Part shown: positions 11,294-24,600 of the stretch, one piece after another | Position numbering within the stretch: the first letter of the stretch is position 1 | How the letters are laid out: each line of letters starts with the position of its first letter | Assembly: GCF_021155765.1 (NCBI RefSeq) | Contig: NC_060115.1 | Coordinates: 8,226,493 to 8,290,492 of the forward strand | Source: Diprion similis | Lineage: Eukaryota; Arthropoda; Insecta; Hymenoptera; Diprionidae | DNA: 64,000 bases | Reading direction: 5' to 3' | The notes under the pieces: model-generated | Told to the model about the DNA's origin: nothing | The model's input: only the letters and a program-made list of their open reading frames with translations | Database searches by the model: none | Program-made: the position numbers and the translations under genes

Positions 11294-14200
11294 CTTTTAT
11301 CAAGAATTTATCTTTACACTATATAATACAATACGTAAAATAGCGGATAAAAGTGGGAAAATGACGAAAGGATTGAAACGAATGAGACAAAAAAGGAGTG
11401 AAAAAAATACTGTAGGAAATGATCCATGGACCGGAACTGCACCGTGCAGCAGTGGGCCATGTGGCCATGTGTTTTGGGCGCGAGTCATAACCGTAAAACA
11501 CGAATCACCAACACGAACAGATACCAGGAGGCAGCCACACGCCCAGCGCTCGCTACTATTTCAAGTCTTAACTTTATACTTTACAGCTCAATATTTATTT
11601 ATTCGAGCCTTGAGTTGTTACGACGCGCTTCTCCCCCTGCTTCGTGAATTTACAGTGACTACCCACGAATTTGCTTCGCACTAAAGTTCGAGGATGTTGC
11701 ATATTTTTCGCCGATATTTGGAAGGTGAACCGATTTATTTGGCATTTCTTTTTAGTGCTTTATTCCATCCCCCGATTTCTTTTCCGTATTATCAAATATA
11801 TGAATATGAAATATCTTTCAGCGTGCAATAATTCAACTGGACCAAATAATGCCTTAAATATCTCGAAATACACTGTAGACTTGGTTTTGAGAGAAGATGA
11901 AGATGATTTGAGGGAACATTACATAGCGGAAGTTGAGGCGACCATAAAGCTTCCAACGACTTTATACACATTATACATACATATATCATAGTCGTACCTG
12001 CGAGATCGGGGGTGTACACCATATTATACGCCAGATGTCTTATACGGTGTATTTATTATTTTAAGCTCGATCTTATTTTAAACTGTGGGCTCAGGAAGAT
12101 AATAGTTTTTGCGTTTAAAACTCGGTCTCACAATGTTATTATCTGCGTTAACCTGCACCGCACACCATATCTCCACGACGTATATTACGGATTCATAATT
12201 TTCTGGTACACGTCCGATGGTTCCACAGAATTAACGTCTGCCAATATCGCTTTGGTATTTGTGTAATGTATAATTATGAAAAAATAAAATTTATCCTCGG
12301 ATTAGTCTCGTTTTTTTGGTTTTTATTATATCATTATTGTTATTATTACCATTACTTTTATATTCACAAATGCTATATATATATATATATATATATAGCA
12401 TTTGAGAATATATATATAAGAGAACAGAGCCAGATGCATTAATAGGCGTGTGATTTACCCATCATATAATACCTTGCTATTTATCACTTAAGTATATACT
12501 ACGAGAATTTTCTTTAAAATGCAAATGTTTTTGGATTTTTTTTCTTAGTTACTTCACTTTTTCTTCTTTTTTTTTTAAATACATGTACATACATGCATAT
12601 ATATATATGTATATATGTACACATGTATGTATACGTTTTCTAACTTACATAATAATATTTACATTGTATAATGTCGTTAATCGCATTCAATTAACTGCAA
12701 CGTTATAACAGTCACTCAGAATATGATAAGTAATATGTTTCATAAATCTATATAAGGATCTATTGTTTACTATAATATGTAATATGGGATTATACATTTT
12801 TGGTGTGTATGTACATAAATATATATCGTACATATCATCGATTATTCGGTTATTTATCACTTTAAATCCAATATGTGCCTGTGTACTTATGTGAGTAAAA
12901 TTTTTTTGGCTATCGTTTTTTTATCCCATTTTAGTATGCTAGATTTATACAAGTGGTAGTTTAAATTTATTAGGATTACACGCGTAATTAATCGAAGGTT
13001 AAACTTAACACAAATCATCGCTTAAATGTTTATTGTACAATTTCAAACTGCTTGATAGACCCTGAAATTTTTTTTATCCATCTATTATATTATGCTATGG
13101 TTCAAAATGAATGAGAATACATATTGAAGACTTCGCAATTTTACTTTACGTGTAACGAAAAATCGAACGCTGAAACTTCACACGGGAAATGAAATCTATA
13201 AACGTTTTAATGCCATTTGGATTGCCTTCAAAACAATAAAATCATTATAGGTCTATAACGAGGTGTAGTATACAGAGTTTCAGCTATTTGGGTACATAAC
13301 TCATCTTTCGTAAAATTCGTGGCGCACGATTTCAATTTTCTTTTTTCATTTACCTTCATACATTCTTTTTCAAGTTGTTCGATCTACACGATACTGAATT
13401 TAATAACCATTTCATTCTCGAGGATACAATTGAATTGTAGAATGTTTGTTGTTCCTTTCGCCGAGGATTAACTACTGCATCGTGTATTTGCCCGATATGG
13501 ATTTCTGTAAGCACTGAAGTTTAAAAAAATTCACGGTTTGACATTTCCTTGTATGAATTAAAAGTGTTTCACGTTTGCAATAATATGTATCGTAACTTGT
13601 ATGAATACGTTCAATAATTTTCCTAAAAATCAGGTCACGTATTAACTTATAATGATAGTAGAGTGATCAAAGTTTGAAATTCGAAAAAAATCTAAATTTG
13701 CAGTGAAAACTGCGGTGGTAAACAATCGACAAGAAAGTTATTCATTAAGAACCGATAAGAATTGAGAATGCCAAAGACACAAACGTTGTCAGTTGCAGAA
13801 ATAATACAAAGTAAAATATACGTTATTATAATTATAACTGCAATTATCTAGTAAGACAGATTTTTTGTATCTTGTTTCTGAAAATGTATATTTTATATTT
13901 CACTATCAGTTTTACCAATCGGTCATGTATATTTGAAAATCACAGGGATAAGTATCACTAGCAGTTCATGACACGAGATATAGCGTAACGATAATAATCA
14001 ATTGATATAGCTGCAAACAGAATTTCACGAATGGAATAAAACTCACAAGCATCAAACTTTACTTTTGATCACGTGTACATATAATCACCGAGTGTACGGA
14101 AATTGAATCTTATTGCTTTGTAAGCGCTTTGGAAAAGGTTTATTGTTCTTTTTTTTTTAGAGTGTAAAAAACTCCAGCATCGTAATAATATTGTGTATAG

Positions 14201-17200
14201 ATAGGCTACAATGCTTGATTTTAAACATTTCGTGTTCTTGAATATAGCGTTTTATATTAGCAGTTTTAAGTATCGTGTAAATGGAAGAAGGGATCACAGG
14301 CGTGCGCGTGAAAGAATGTTGACTCAATAAAAAAAAAAAAAACGTTAGTTTTCTTCAAAACAGAATGATTGATAATCCATATTCTCTTGTAACAGTTGGT
14401 TTTCTCGATTCCTCATCCGCAGTTTCAACGTGTGCAAGGTTATTTTTTTTGTCAACAATTTTCTTTATTTGCGTTTTTTTCATCTTTTTCATTTTTATTT
14501 ATTCATTTTTTTTTGTGTTCTTACCAACATTATAACCCCACCCGTTATAATAAGCCGTAATTTTAATATTAAAGATTATAGCAGTGTGAGTAGATTATAA
14601 TTAATAGTTATGTATATTTATACAAGCAAAAAAATTTTACTCCCGTCGAAGCACGCTTTATGTAGGATACATAAGGAAATAGGATACTGTATCACGTCTG
14701 ATTTTACAATAATTAACAATTTTTAGTTTCTACACATAACTCCCCTCGCAAGTATATCTAAACGTCGTGAAAAAATAAGGTTTATCGAATACTGGCAGCA
14801 AGTTATGTTCTTCTTTTTCCCCCCCGTTTTTATAAACACACGGTAACTAATATTATTACATTTACGGAATACCCTGTTTCACACCTCAAAGCGTGTTTGT
14901 CCTCGATCATTTCGATCTGAATAACAAGCCGGAAGTGAAAGGTGTCAATTATTGTAAATTTCCAAAGTGATAAGAAAATTGGATCTTGCGCAGTTTGCGT
15001 TACCCTAAACGTGCCACGACGTGCTTTAATAATTTTTCAATTTCATTATATAATATATTCTTATCAAATAGTTATGAATCTATGAGTCTATACTTAACAG
15101 CGTTAATATTATCAATAGGGTATATAATATGATATTATGCGGTAGTCACTCGCTTAAAACTAGTTAAACCTAAGCTGCCTACAAAGCAGTTAGTTTCTAT
15201 TTACAAGACTGAGCAAAGTCGTTCAAGCGCTATCAACTTCAAATGCGATGATGCTTATGGTTGTCCGATTCGTTGCTAGCACAATATTATATTCTCCCTT
15301 CCTCTGTCTCTCTCTCTGCTTTAAAATCTTTTCAAACATTCCATTTTGCACCACTGTAATATCGTGATCTCTCGATTCGCAGACATATTACCTTTTTTTA
15401 TCCTATCCATTCCATTCCGTTTACATATACGTTTTCAATAATCCATTACCAATATCTTTCGTGCCTGTCACCGTTCTTAACAAACCGAATTTTCATTAAG
15501 ATATGGATTTCGATAAAAAGAAAAAGATGTTCGAAATCAACTCAAGTTATAGACTTAGCTATAGATTACACTGAACCGAGTGTGACATGACTAAAACAGT
15601 GACTAATCTGTTGGAATATAAATTTTAATCAAAAAAGCAATCTCAATTGAAATTAATATTATTCATTCGTTTGCCTGATTCGATTTTTCATTACTGTTTG
15701 TTAAATATCTTGAAAACTTCATGTTTGGTGTTTACTGATTTGACAGACCATCATAGGAACTGTCTAATTTTTTCTCTCTTATGAACTATTGTTAAAACGG
15801 TCTTGGCCGCGATGTTACCCTCGTGTTCAATACAAGTATCAGCATGAAACGTATTTAAAAAAAAAACTCAATGTAGAGAGTAACCAGAACTGCTCAAGGT
15901 TGGGATAAACAGTATGAACAGTGAAACGAGAAATGCGGTTTACGCGTAAATGTCGGACAAAGATTTCAGAGCACATCGTTCGATTTTGTGGGTTTGAGTG
16001 GAGCAATGAAGAAAAAATAATATATCAAAAGAATAAGATATTTATCTTTTTACAACAGCCAAGTCAATGTATATCGTACACGGCGTAGCTTTATTAACAC
16101 CTTTTCTACGATCACCAAAGAGTAGACTAATTCATTCAACTATTGAAGCATACACAGTGATTACACAATGTTATTTGAATAGTTAAATTAACGTCACCGT
16201 GACTAAGATCGAGGTTAAACCGATAGAACGAGATTTAAAAAAATTAATAAGTATAATTAAAAAAAATGAAAAAGTTAATTTCTTGTGCGTTCTCATGCAT
16301 AATAAATAGCACAGTAAGTCACTTTTCTGCAATAATAAATACACGGATTACTCACGATATAGAGTTAAAAAATCAGATTATGAATCGAGTTACCGAGTGC
16401 GTGACAAAGCTGTCAATACAATAATTGAAATCTTCCAGAATTCGACGTACAATGAGTTTACATATAAAAACAAAAAACAGTTTGGAAAAAATTAGAAAAA
16501 CAACTAAACTGAAATATCAATTTTTCATTTATAATAGAATGAGGGGTGTAGATGTGTGATCTGAGATCCTCGGATATGTAAGAGAAGAAAAAAATTCCCA
16601 CAAATGAATCAATATAGAATAAAATGAAAGGTTTTTAGCAATTGGTTAGAATATTTTCCACGCGAAAAATGTTTGAGTAGTTTTTGTGCCAATTCTTTAC
16701 AAGTGCCGAATGTAAACAATATTTGGGTAACATTAAGAGTATGTTGCAACGCTTCCAAGTACCTCGCCTCACAAAATGGTCAGGCCAAGTATATTGATAC
16801 TTAACATTTGCATATGCAAAACAATGCTTCAATAATTGTATACGGCATTATATCATTATTGTCTCTAACCCTAACATAGGACTAAAATAAAACAAAAAAA
16901 GTGCTATCTGCTTAATGTTATGTTTTTTTTTTTCTTCTGTTTCTTTTAGCAACAATATATTACAGCCTGCGGGCAAAGGGATCACACCTTTCAATAACAG
17001 AGAATAGACCCATTGTATACACACGAAAACCTAACCGTTCTAATTCAGTTGTAATAACGTATTAATTTTTGTTTTTCATTTATTTGTATTTTTTTTTCTT
17101 TTAGTTTTATATTTTAGATATAGTATATAACATATATGTTTAAATTAATTCTATACTTTAGTAGTAGTAATTATATTATATCATGCACACCTCTTCTCTT

Positions 17201-18651
17201 TTCCACTGATCAATGGCTAGATGTGTAGTTACTAATTAAGTTTTCTTCCTTGTTTTGAAATAATTTTTGTATTTTTTTTCCTATCAATTACGTTTCACCA
17301 CGGTCTTGGAGAAATTTTCGAAAGCAGCAGTCATCATTACAGTATTCGGAAATTATCTGATGCAACTTTTAAAAAAATTTCTTCCTCGATTTTGGGGATA
17401 TTAGTAGCTTTTATGGGAGTGAGTAATAATAAACTAACAATTTGAGACGACTTAGACGACTCAGATTTAACTTAGTTTGTTTTTTCGTGGTTATTTTTGT
17501 CTAATTTTTCTATCTCTATTCAACAGAATTTCATTTTAAAATTCTTTCTGGTGTGCGCACCATAATAATATGAAATTTACACTGGATGACACTGATTAAT
17601 GGGAGGAATATGTTATATGGAACACAGCTGGGTTAAGAGAAAAAGTTTGTATAAAGCAACGGTTTTTGTTCCATTAGTACGATTGTCGTTTTCACATACG
17701 GGATTTTGAAAACGAGACACGATTGACGAAGTTACAATTATCATCGACACAAATCGTTGCAAAACGATCATTCAGTATGGATAGCAAAGATTGCAATATG
17801 TTATAGTGCGCATATATTAAACAGTTAAATATGTGCAAAGTTGTCTATTATATAGTACACGACGAACACGTGACACTAGACAGACGGCGTCAGTAACAAA
17901 AAATAAAGTTTATTTTTGCGAGCAAATACGATTGCAAGCAATATCGGAAGCCCGAAAAATCATATTCTCGTTCCGCTCCTTCAACATCAGTGCGCGTGAT
18001 GCATTTATACATAATTTTTAGTTTCAATTATATTTTCCCATTCATTCATCTATAGAATTTATGCACGCAAAACGTCTATTGAATTAAATCTATAATTATT
18101 CATAGCACTATACTTTGAGTTTTTTTTTTCGTATCTACCCCTTAAATATCTATTACTTTTCGCATTAACGTTATTATCGTTGCCCAAAATTGTTAATAAT
18201 TGTATTAAAATGTTTAAAGGCAGAATATCTGGATCAAAGCATAAAATGTATAAATATCAATGGACTGTTTATCTCACGTTTGTAATAAAAATTATAAACC
18301 ACTTTTTACCGTTTCGACAAAAGGATAAATAAAAATAATAGGGTACTTTATGCAATATAAGCCGTATTTACCTATACAACGATTTCCAAATCGAGATAAA
18401 CCTTATCAACTAAATTACCTCAGAATGCTCTCTACTACGTAAACAAGTTATATAATAATCACCATGACTTCTTGTCAATTTTAATTCCGTCTCAAACTGG
18501 TATAATTATACGGTTTTTGTTGTAAAACGTTTTGTCCCGAAAAGAAAAGACAATAAAATTACCATGTAATTGTTTGGATAATAGAAGTTCCTCAGTCCCT
18601 AGTATCAAGTTTTCTCTTTCTTTGCCGTTCTCCGGCTCCTCGATAAGTCAT
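11294..18651. other. Gene-free stretch between PBAN and Larp1
   Basis: This is about 7.4 kb of AT-rich sequence. There are no convincing ORFs from about 12.3 to 18.6 kb: the few frames above 60 codons are isolated and have no family likeness. PBAN and Larp1 are convergent, so part is probably the 3' UTR of Larp1 (- strand) and part the 3' flank of PBAN. Simple repeats and a palindrome (12367-12404) are present. A (CT)n tract lies near 15301-15318. The length of the Larp1 3' UTR cannot be set from sequence alone. Confidence 0.5.
12367..12404. repeat. Perfect palindrome with a (TA)n core
   Basis: CAAATGC, about 24 nt of TA repeat, then GCATTTG form a 38-bp perfect inverted repeat. A second (TA)n run follows at 12409-12418. 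The sequence could extrude as a cruciform, or simply be a microsatellite that grew inside a short inverted repeat. Confidence 0.85.
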
Positions 18652-21600
18652 TCATTTTTCACTGACTGATGCCGTCTCAGATTTAGAAACGCTGGGCTTA
18701 GACTGCTCAGATTTAACGGACAATCTCGACTGACCTTTAGCTACTTCTTGGGGTCTACTAAAAGAGCCAGAGTTGTGTCGACTTCTGGGTTGTTGCTGTT
18801 TGGTGAGATCACGTTGACTGTTGGATGCAGAGTCGTTTCGTCTTTTGGTACGACCCAATCTACCCGAACCAAAAGATTCTGCCCTATTTCGATACTGCGA
18901 CAGATTTACGGAATCTGACCGTTTGTGATTGTTAGTGTTACCAGAATTGGTAGAAAGTGTCACAGTACTCGAACCACCAGACAACCGTCGTACTCGACTA
19001 GTAGGAGATGCTTCTCCGCCACCAGCACTCTCAGAAACGCTTCTGTTTCTCCTTTTCATCGCTTGGCTTCGTAGATTCCCACTGAATCCTTGGAGCATCT
19101 CGTTTATTTGCGGCTGCAAATTTTCAGACAGTTTCGAATTACTCTTTTATTCTAAACAATTACAGGGAATCACGCTAAATTGCAACCAAGGTTTTCGAAC
19201 GGTTGTTTCTACCGGGTGTCAATGGAAATCTGAACGTTTTTCATTTCTTGAAACATATGTTATGATTTCGAATAAATTAAGCACAGAAACCATGGAGAAT
19301 AAACTGAAAACCTACAAAGAAATGTATCTCATTGTACAGTGGATTGCAAGTGATGAAAACCAAAAGAAAAGCGTAAACCTCAATATGACACATAAAATAG
19401 CTTCGACTACACAATTTGAAAATACCAGATTTGGACAGCTGATGCGACATCGGGGCATCCGACAATGCCAGGTTTCATAAAAACTATACTATACAGGCGA
19501 ATGAATAAAAATTTGACTCACCTCAACTACTCGGAAGTCCTCAATACTTTTGAACTTTGAAAGATACTCCTGTAGTTTGGATTCAACGTGGAGTTTTTCG
19601 GCATGCTTATAGTATTTCATGAATGCCCAAAACTTTTCCAAACCATATAATTGCCCTGAAAAATAAACAATGAAAAATATGAAAAAAAAAATAAATAAAT
19701 AAAAAAACGGATAAGTTAATGTATAAGATCTAATGTATTAATTGATCAAATTCGTTCTTGAATATCAACTCACCAATTTCATAATCTCGTATCGTCTCGG
19801 TTTGAAAATCTTTGTAAAGTTGAGGCCTGAACTTTCTTTCTAAACCGTAGCTGTAGAAACGGAAAAGACATTCTAAACCGTAGCGGTATCCTTCAGCAGC
19901 ATCTTCTAAAGCCAAAGATTTAAATTCTTCGTACATGGTGCGATTGAAGTTCTCTCTGAGGAAGAATGACCAGAAACGGAATAGCGTGTTCATTTCTTGA
20001 GACTGCCCAATTCCCAATCTCTTGCGTTCTATGAATACAAAAGTTACACATGTATATACAGCTAGAAAGACATAGAATTAATTTATTGCCCATAAAATTT
20101 GAAAGATTTCATACCTTTCAAACATCGAGAATGATACTTGTGATAAACTTGCTGAGTGAAACCATTTTCTTTGAGAAGCGAATGACTTGGATGTTGGAAC
20201 GTTGGTAGAGATTGAGGTGCGCTGCCGTAGCTGCTTGCCAAATAGCTTTCGCTTGGACTTGTGCCTGCGCTGCTTCTAAATATTACAAGGTTCAGAGAGG
20301 AAAAAAAAAGAAGGAAGATGTTAGACATGCCTACTGATTTATAATATAAAGTTTTGGGAACTTTTGAAAATATATATTATATCTTGACATAGTTACCCAG
20401 TCGAATAAGTTCTAGGACGATGTTCTCTGACGTCCATAATCCAACCAACGTGATGCTCGACGGGAGGATTACTACTGTGACGCGTTTTACGTTTGCGTGG
20501 TGTTCTAGGATCCACAGCTGCCTCGTCTTTCACTACGGCAAAGAAACGAGATGCCCCACCTCTTCTGCCACCTCTGCTTGTCTGACCAGATCTTTGTACA
20601 TCGTTCCACTGATTTCTATCACCACCTCGTTCACGTTTGCCACGTCCTTCAGGTGTACTTGGAACCTGAATGTTTGAAAAAAACATTTGGTGGCTATATT
20701 CACTATTGCACGAGTGCAATTTCGGACGAAAATTTATCAACAACAGATATTCAATACCTGAGTGGGCAAAGAGTGAGCAACTTCCATATCATCTTCACTT
20801 GTGGTCGGTGGTGGTGGCGGAACTTCAGGGTTGGTTTTTCTTGGAGCTTTAGGTGCCATTTTTTCAAAAGCTTCTTGACTAATCAAATTTACAGTTTTAT
20901 AACTTCCGGTCGAAGATACAGATCCAATCTAAAATAGAGGGTAAGTTGCTAGTAATTTGCTGACTGAATACTTTCATAAGAGATGCAAAAGTTTATTTAC
21001 CCTTTGTCCATCTTCAGTCCATAAATCTTCTTCATAATAATAGAGTCCGTCGTTAATGGCCTGCTCAAGATCTTGCGACATCTTGACACGAGTCGTCCAA
21101 TCACCTGTGCGATCATGTCCTTCGTGTTTGGGAATTCTTGTCGTAATGGCGATTGCCTGGGGATTCGACTGTGTTACGATCAAAAGTTTGTTGATATCAC
21201 GATCCGAAAGCTCGTAATCGTCATCATCTTCAGACCTGTGAAGTGTAGACATTCCTTACTATTAGCGAGTTTTGAGGTAAGATTACACTTAAAAAGTTCA
21301 GTTTCATTGTCAGATACAAATATATCAGCATATTTTTCCTAAGTCGGGAAAAGAAGACAAAATTTGAGTGGATCATCATGTTTTAGAGTGTTTGAATAAT
21401 TGACATATATCTTATTACAGGTACTTACCATTCGGAAAATGCATTATGTCGGCCTGTCGGTGGAGGTGTATCCAATTCTTCGTCAAACTGAAAGTCTAAT
21501 TCTTCGCGTTCTTCTTCTTTGTTATCCGCTAATTTCCCTCTGTCTTCAGGTTTATCTTTTGGGGGTTGTTTCACTCTTCTTCTGACCTACACAATCCAAA

Positions 21601-24600
21601 CGAAGGTATGAGACACAGATGCATAAAATTTTCCAAAATGGGTCGTGACCAAATATCATACTTTGTCTGCATTATAGATAAGCATCGTTACTAGGGTGTT
21701 AATACATCGCTAAGAGTGTGTGTAGAGAGGTCTACTATCAAACCCCACTCATCAGATGGTAATCCTTGTGGTGTTAGCGAATCCTCACAACATAATCTTG
21801 CCCAATTCAAATCATCCGATTACCACAAAATAAATAATCGAAATAGCAAACTGAGCTTATGATGGAATCAATAAAATTATTTCCATCACGACTAAAACTG
21901 CGTCACATACTTACTTCTCTCCAGACGTCATCCATCGATGGCTGATTATCTCCATTCACTTGAAAGGTTGATGATCGAACTGAACTAGATGATATTTTTA
22001 CAGGTTTAACACCGGTATCTGGTAAGGAACTGCTCTGTTTTCGACGTTCTTCTTCTTCTTCCTTAGATCGAACATTTTCTTTCTCATTATTAAGGGACTC
22101 AATTCCCTTGTTTACTACAACGGGCACAAACTCTGGTACGTCAGGGTTCAGACTATCACCTATTGAAGAAGATACGCTATCCGATTCACTGAGTCTCCCA
22201 GGTACAGAATTAGAATTATTGCGTACACGTAAGCTTAGAGGGATCGGTGGTGGAGGAATAGCAGTCAAGGGTTCGGCGACAGGAAAGAAACTAGGATGTG
22301 CAGGCGACGACGATAGCTGCGAAGGAATCTGATGATGATGATGCGCCTGAGGATAAACGGGATTTCCAGCTGCATCTAATATCGGCCATTTCAGAGGCTC
22401 AGTCTTTGTTCTAACCTGAAAGTCAAGAATTTAAAATTTATAACTTTGGGTTTCATAAATAGAGGGGCGAAGAATGCACTAAATTATCAAACAGCATTCA
22501 GAGAGAAGCTGTAAACAGTTGTGCGAAGGTCTACTATCAAACCCCACTCATTGGATTTTTGGTCCTTGTGGTGTTAGCGAATCCTTCAACTTTTATCTGG
22601 CACAATATCGTCATTAAACTAGTATCAAGAATCTAGTAAAATAATTTGATGATAACGTGCCCTGTAGATGTAAAAAAGTATCAAAATGTCAGGTATCTAA
22701 CCTGGAATCCATTAACGAGTTCAAGTTTGTCAGACTCTTTGATAGCCTCGATGACCAAAGCTACGTCAGTGGTAAGTGCTTGTACTCGATGGAACGAAGC
22801 TATAAGAGTAATAGGAAGAAAACCTTCAGCGTCCATTTTACGGCGTAGAAAGAAATCTCTCATCAGATTTTCTTCGCTGAAGTAGTACTCGCTGGAATAT
22901 AGAAAATGCATACAGCCTTAGTATTCGGGTTACAGAAAAACCATTGATTCTGTTTAAAAAACCAAATTTTTCTTCAGATATAGTTTTATCAGCATGTCGA
23001 ATTTCTTTTCTAAGTCGGGAAAAGAAGACAAAATAATATAATATCATCATATACACAATGAATTACAAACTCAATAAAAATCATACTAATACCTACATTA
23101 TTTAATCAGACTTACATTTGTTTTTTAATGTAATCTTTAAGCGTTGTCATATCCAAATTGACATAACTCGTATTGTTGAAGTAGAAAGTACCCATATATG
23201 GCATCATAAACGAGGCATCAGATCCGCCAAACTTATTCACCTGCAATTCAACTCTGATTAACTTCATATCAGCCTCATTTAATACCACTAAATTAGATTT
23301 TCCCACTTTTTATGCCAAATTTCAATATCTACAGTTAATTACATCTATAAATTCGTGTCAACAGCTAGATGTGGCAGAATTCTGATCAGTTTCAGTCCGA
23401 TTACAAGTGCAAATTGTACATTAATTAATCAACTAATCTCAATAAAGGGAACAAAAAATTAACTTTTAAACATATAAGAAATGCCACATACCTGTGTGTA
23501 GTCCGTGGGATAGTCTGGATATTCAGGATCATGCCTAGGCTTAAAACCACCGCGGCTAGCACCACGAGTGCCTCTGCCACCTCTGCCTCTGTATCGAGTA
23601 GTACCGCCCCCTCGTGTGCCTCTATAGCTATACCTGGATCTGTCATAATCCCTGTCTCTCCAATTTTCTTCCTCTGATGATCAGCAAAACGAAATTTTTT
23701 TTCATAAGTCAAGATGAATACTATCATACTTTGAAAATAAACACAAGATTCAATTAAACAAAAGTTTTTACCTTCTCCGTTTCTCTCACGCGGTCCATGA
23801 GTTTTCGGAGATCTCTCTCGCTTCCCTCTGTTCTTTGCCAAATCTATGTCCAGGGGAACCCATTTCTGCTTTGTGACTGAAATTTGATATTAGGAACTAT
23901 TAAATAACTTGACGGATTGTACAAAGAGTGAAGAGCATTTTGTTTTAGTCAATCAACGTAATTGAATAATCTTTCTTTCCTTGTGTCTTCTCTCTTACAA
24001 GTTACTGAGGAATAGCAACCTGAGCGAGTTAATAAACCGTAGAGTTACCTTTTTTCTTTTTATCGCTGCCGTCCGTGTGTTCGTCGCTATCATCTTGGAA
24101 GTGATTTTGTTCTTTGTTTTCTTTGCCTTTGCCTTCGCTGGCTGGACCGGCATGGTTGTCCTTTGATTGGTTCGGTTCGATGACGCCGTTTTGTTTTTGG
24201 GTTGCTATTGCGGGCTTCTTCTAAACCAAAATGGCATAAACTGTACTGCTGATTATCAATAAGATATTAAGATTACCAAATGATATAACAGATTGCGTAC
24301 TGCTTATCGAATTATTGATAAGATGTTAAAATTAATGAATGGAATGATCGGTAATCGTTCAACTGGCATGGGAAATATTCAATAGAACTGAACTGTGGTA
24401 GGTTTTAGAGGCATGTAAGAACACATTTCGTGCCAAGACAATTGTACAAAGCGTTGGCACATGTTTTAGATAAAGGTGTTCTGTGTTAATTTGGCAAAAG
24501 TTCTACACCTACAAATTCGCGTGGAAATCTGTACGCTCTAGCTTTTGCAGGTTTGTTATAGGTGCATTGAAACATATGATGAGATTGAAATTTAGTGTTC

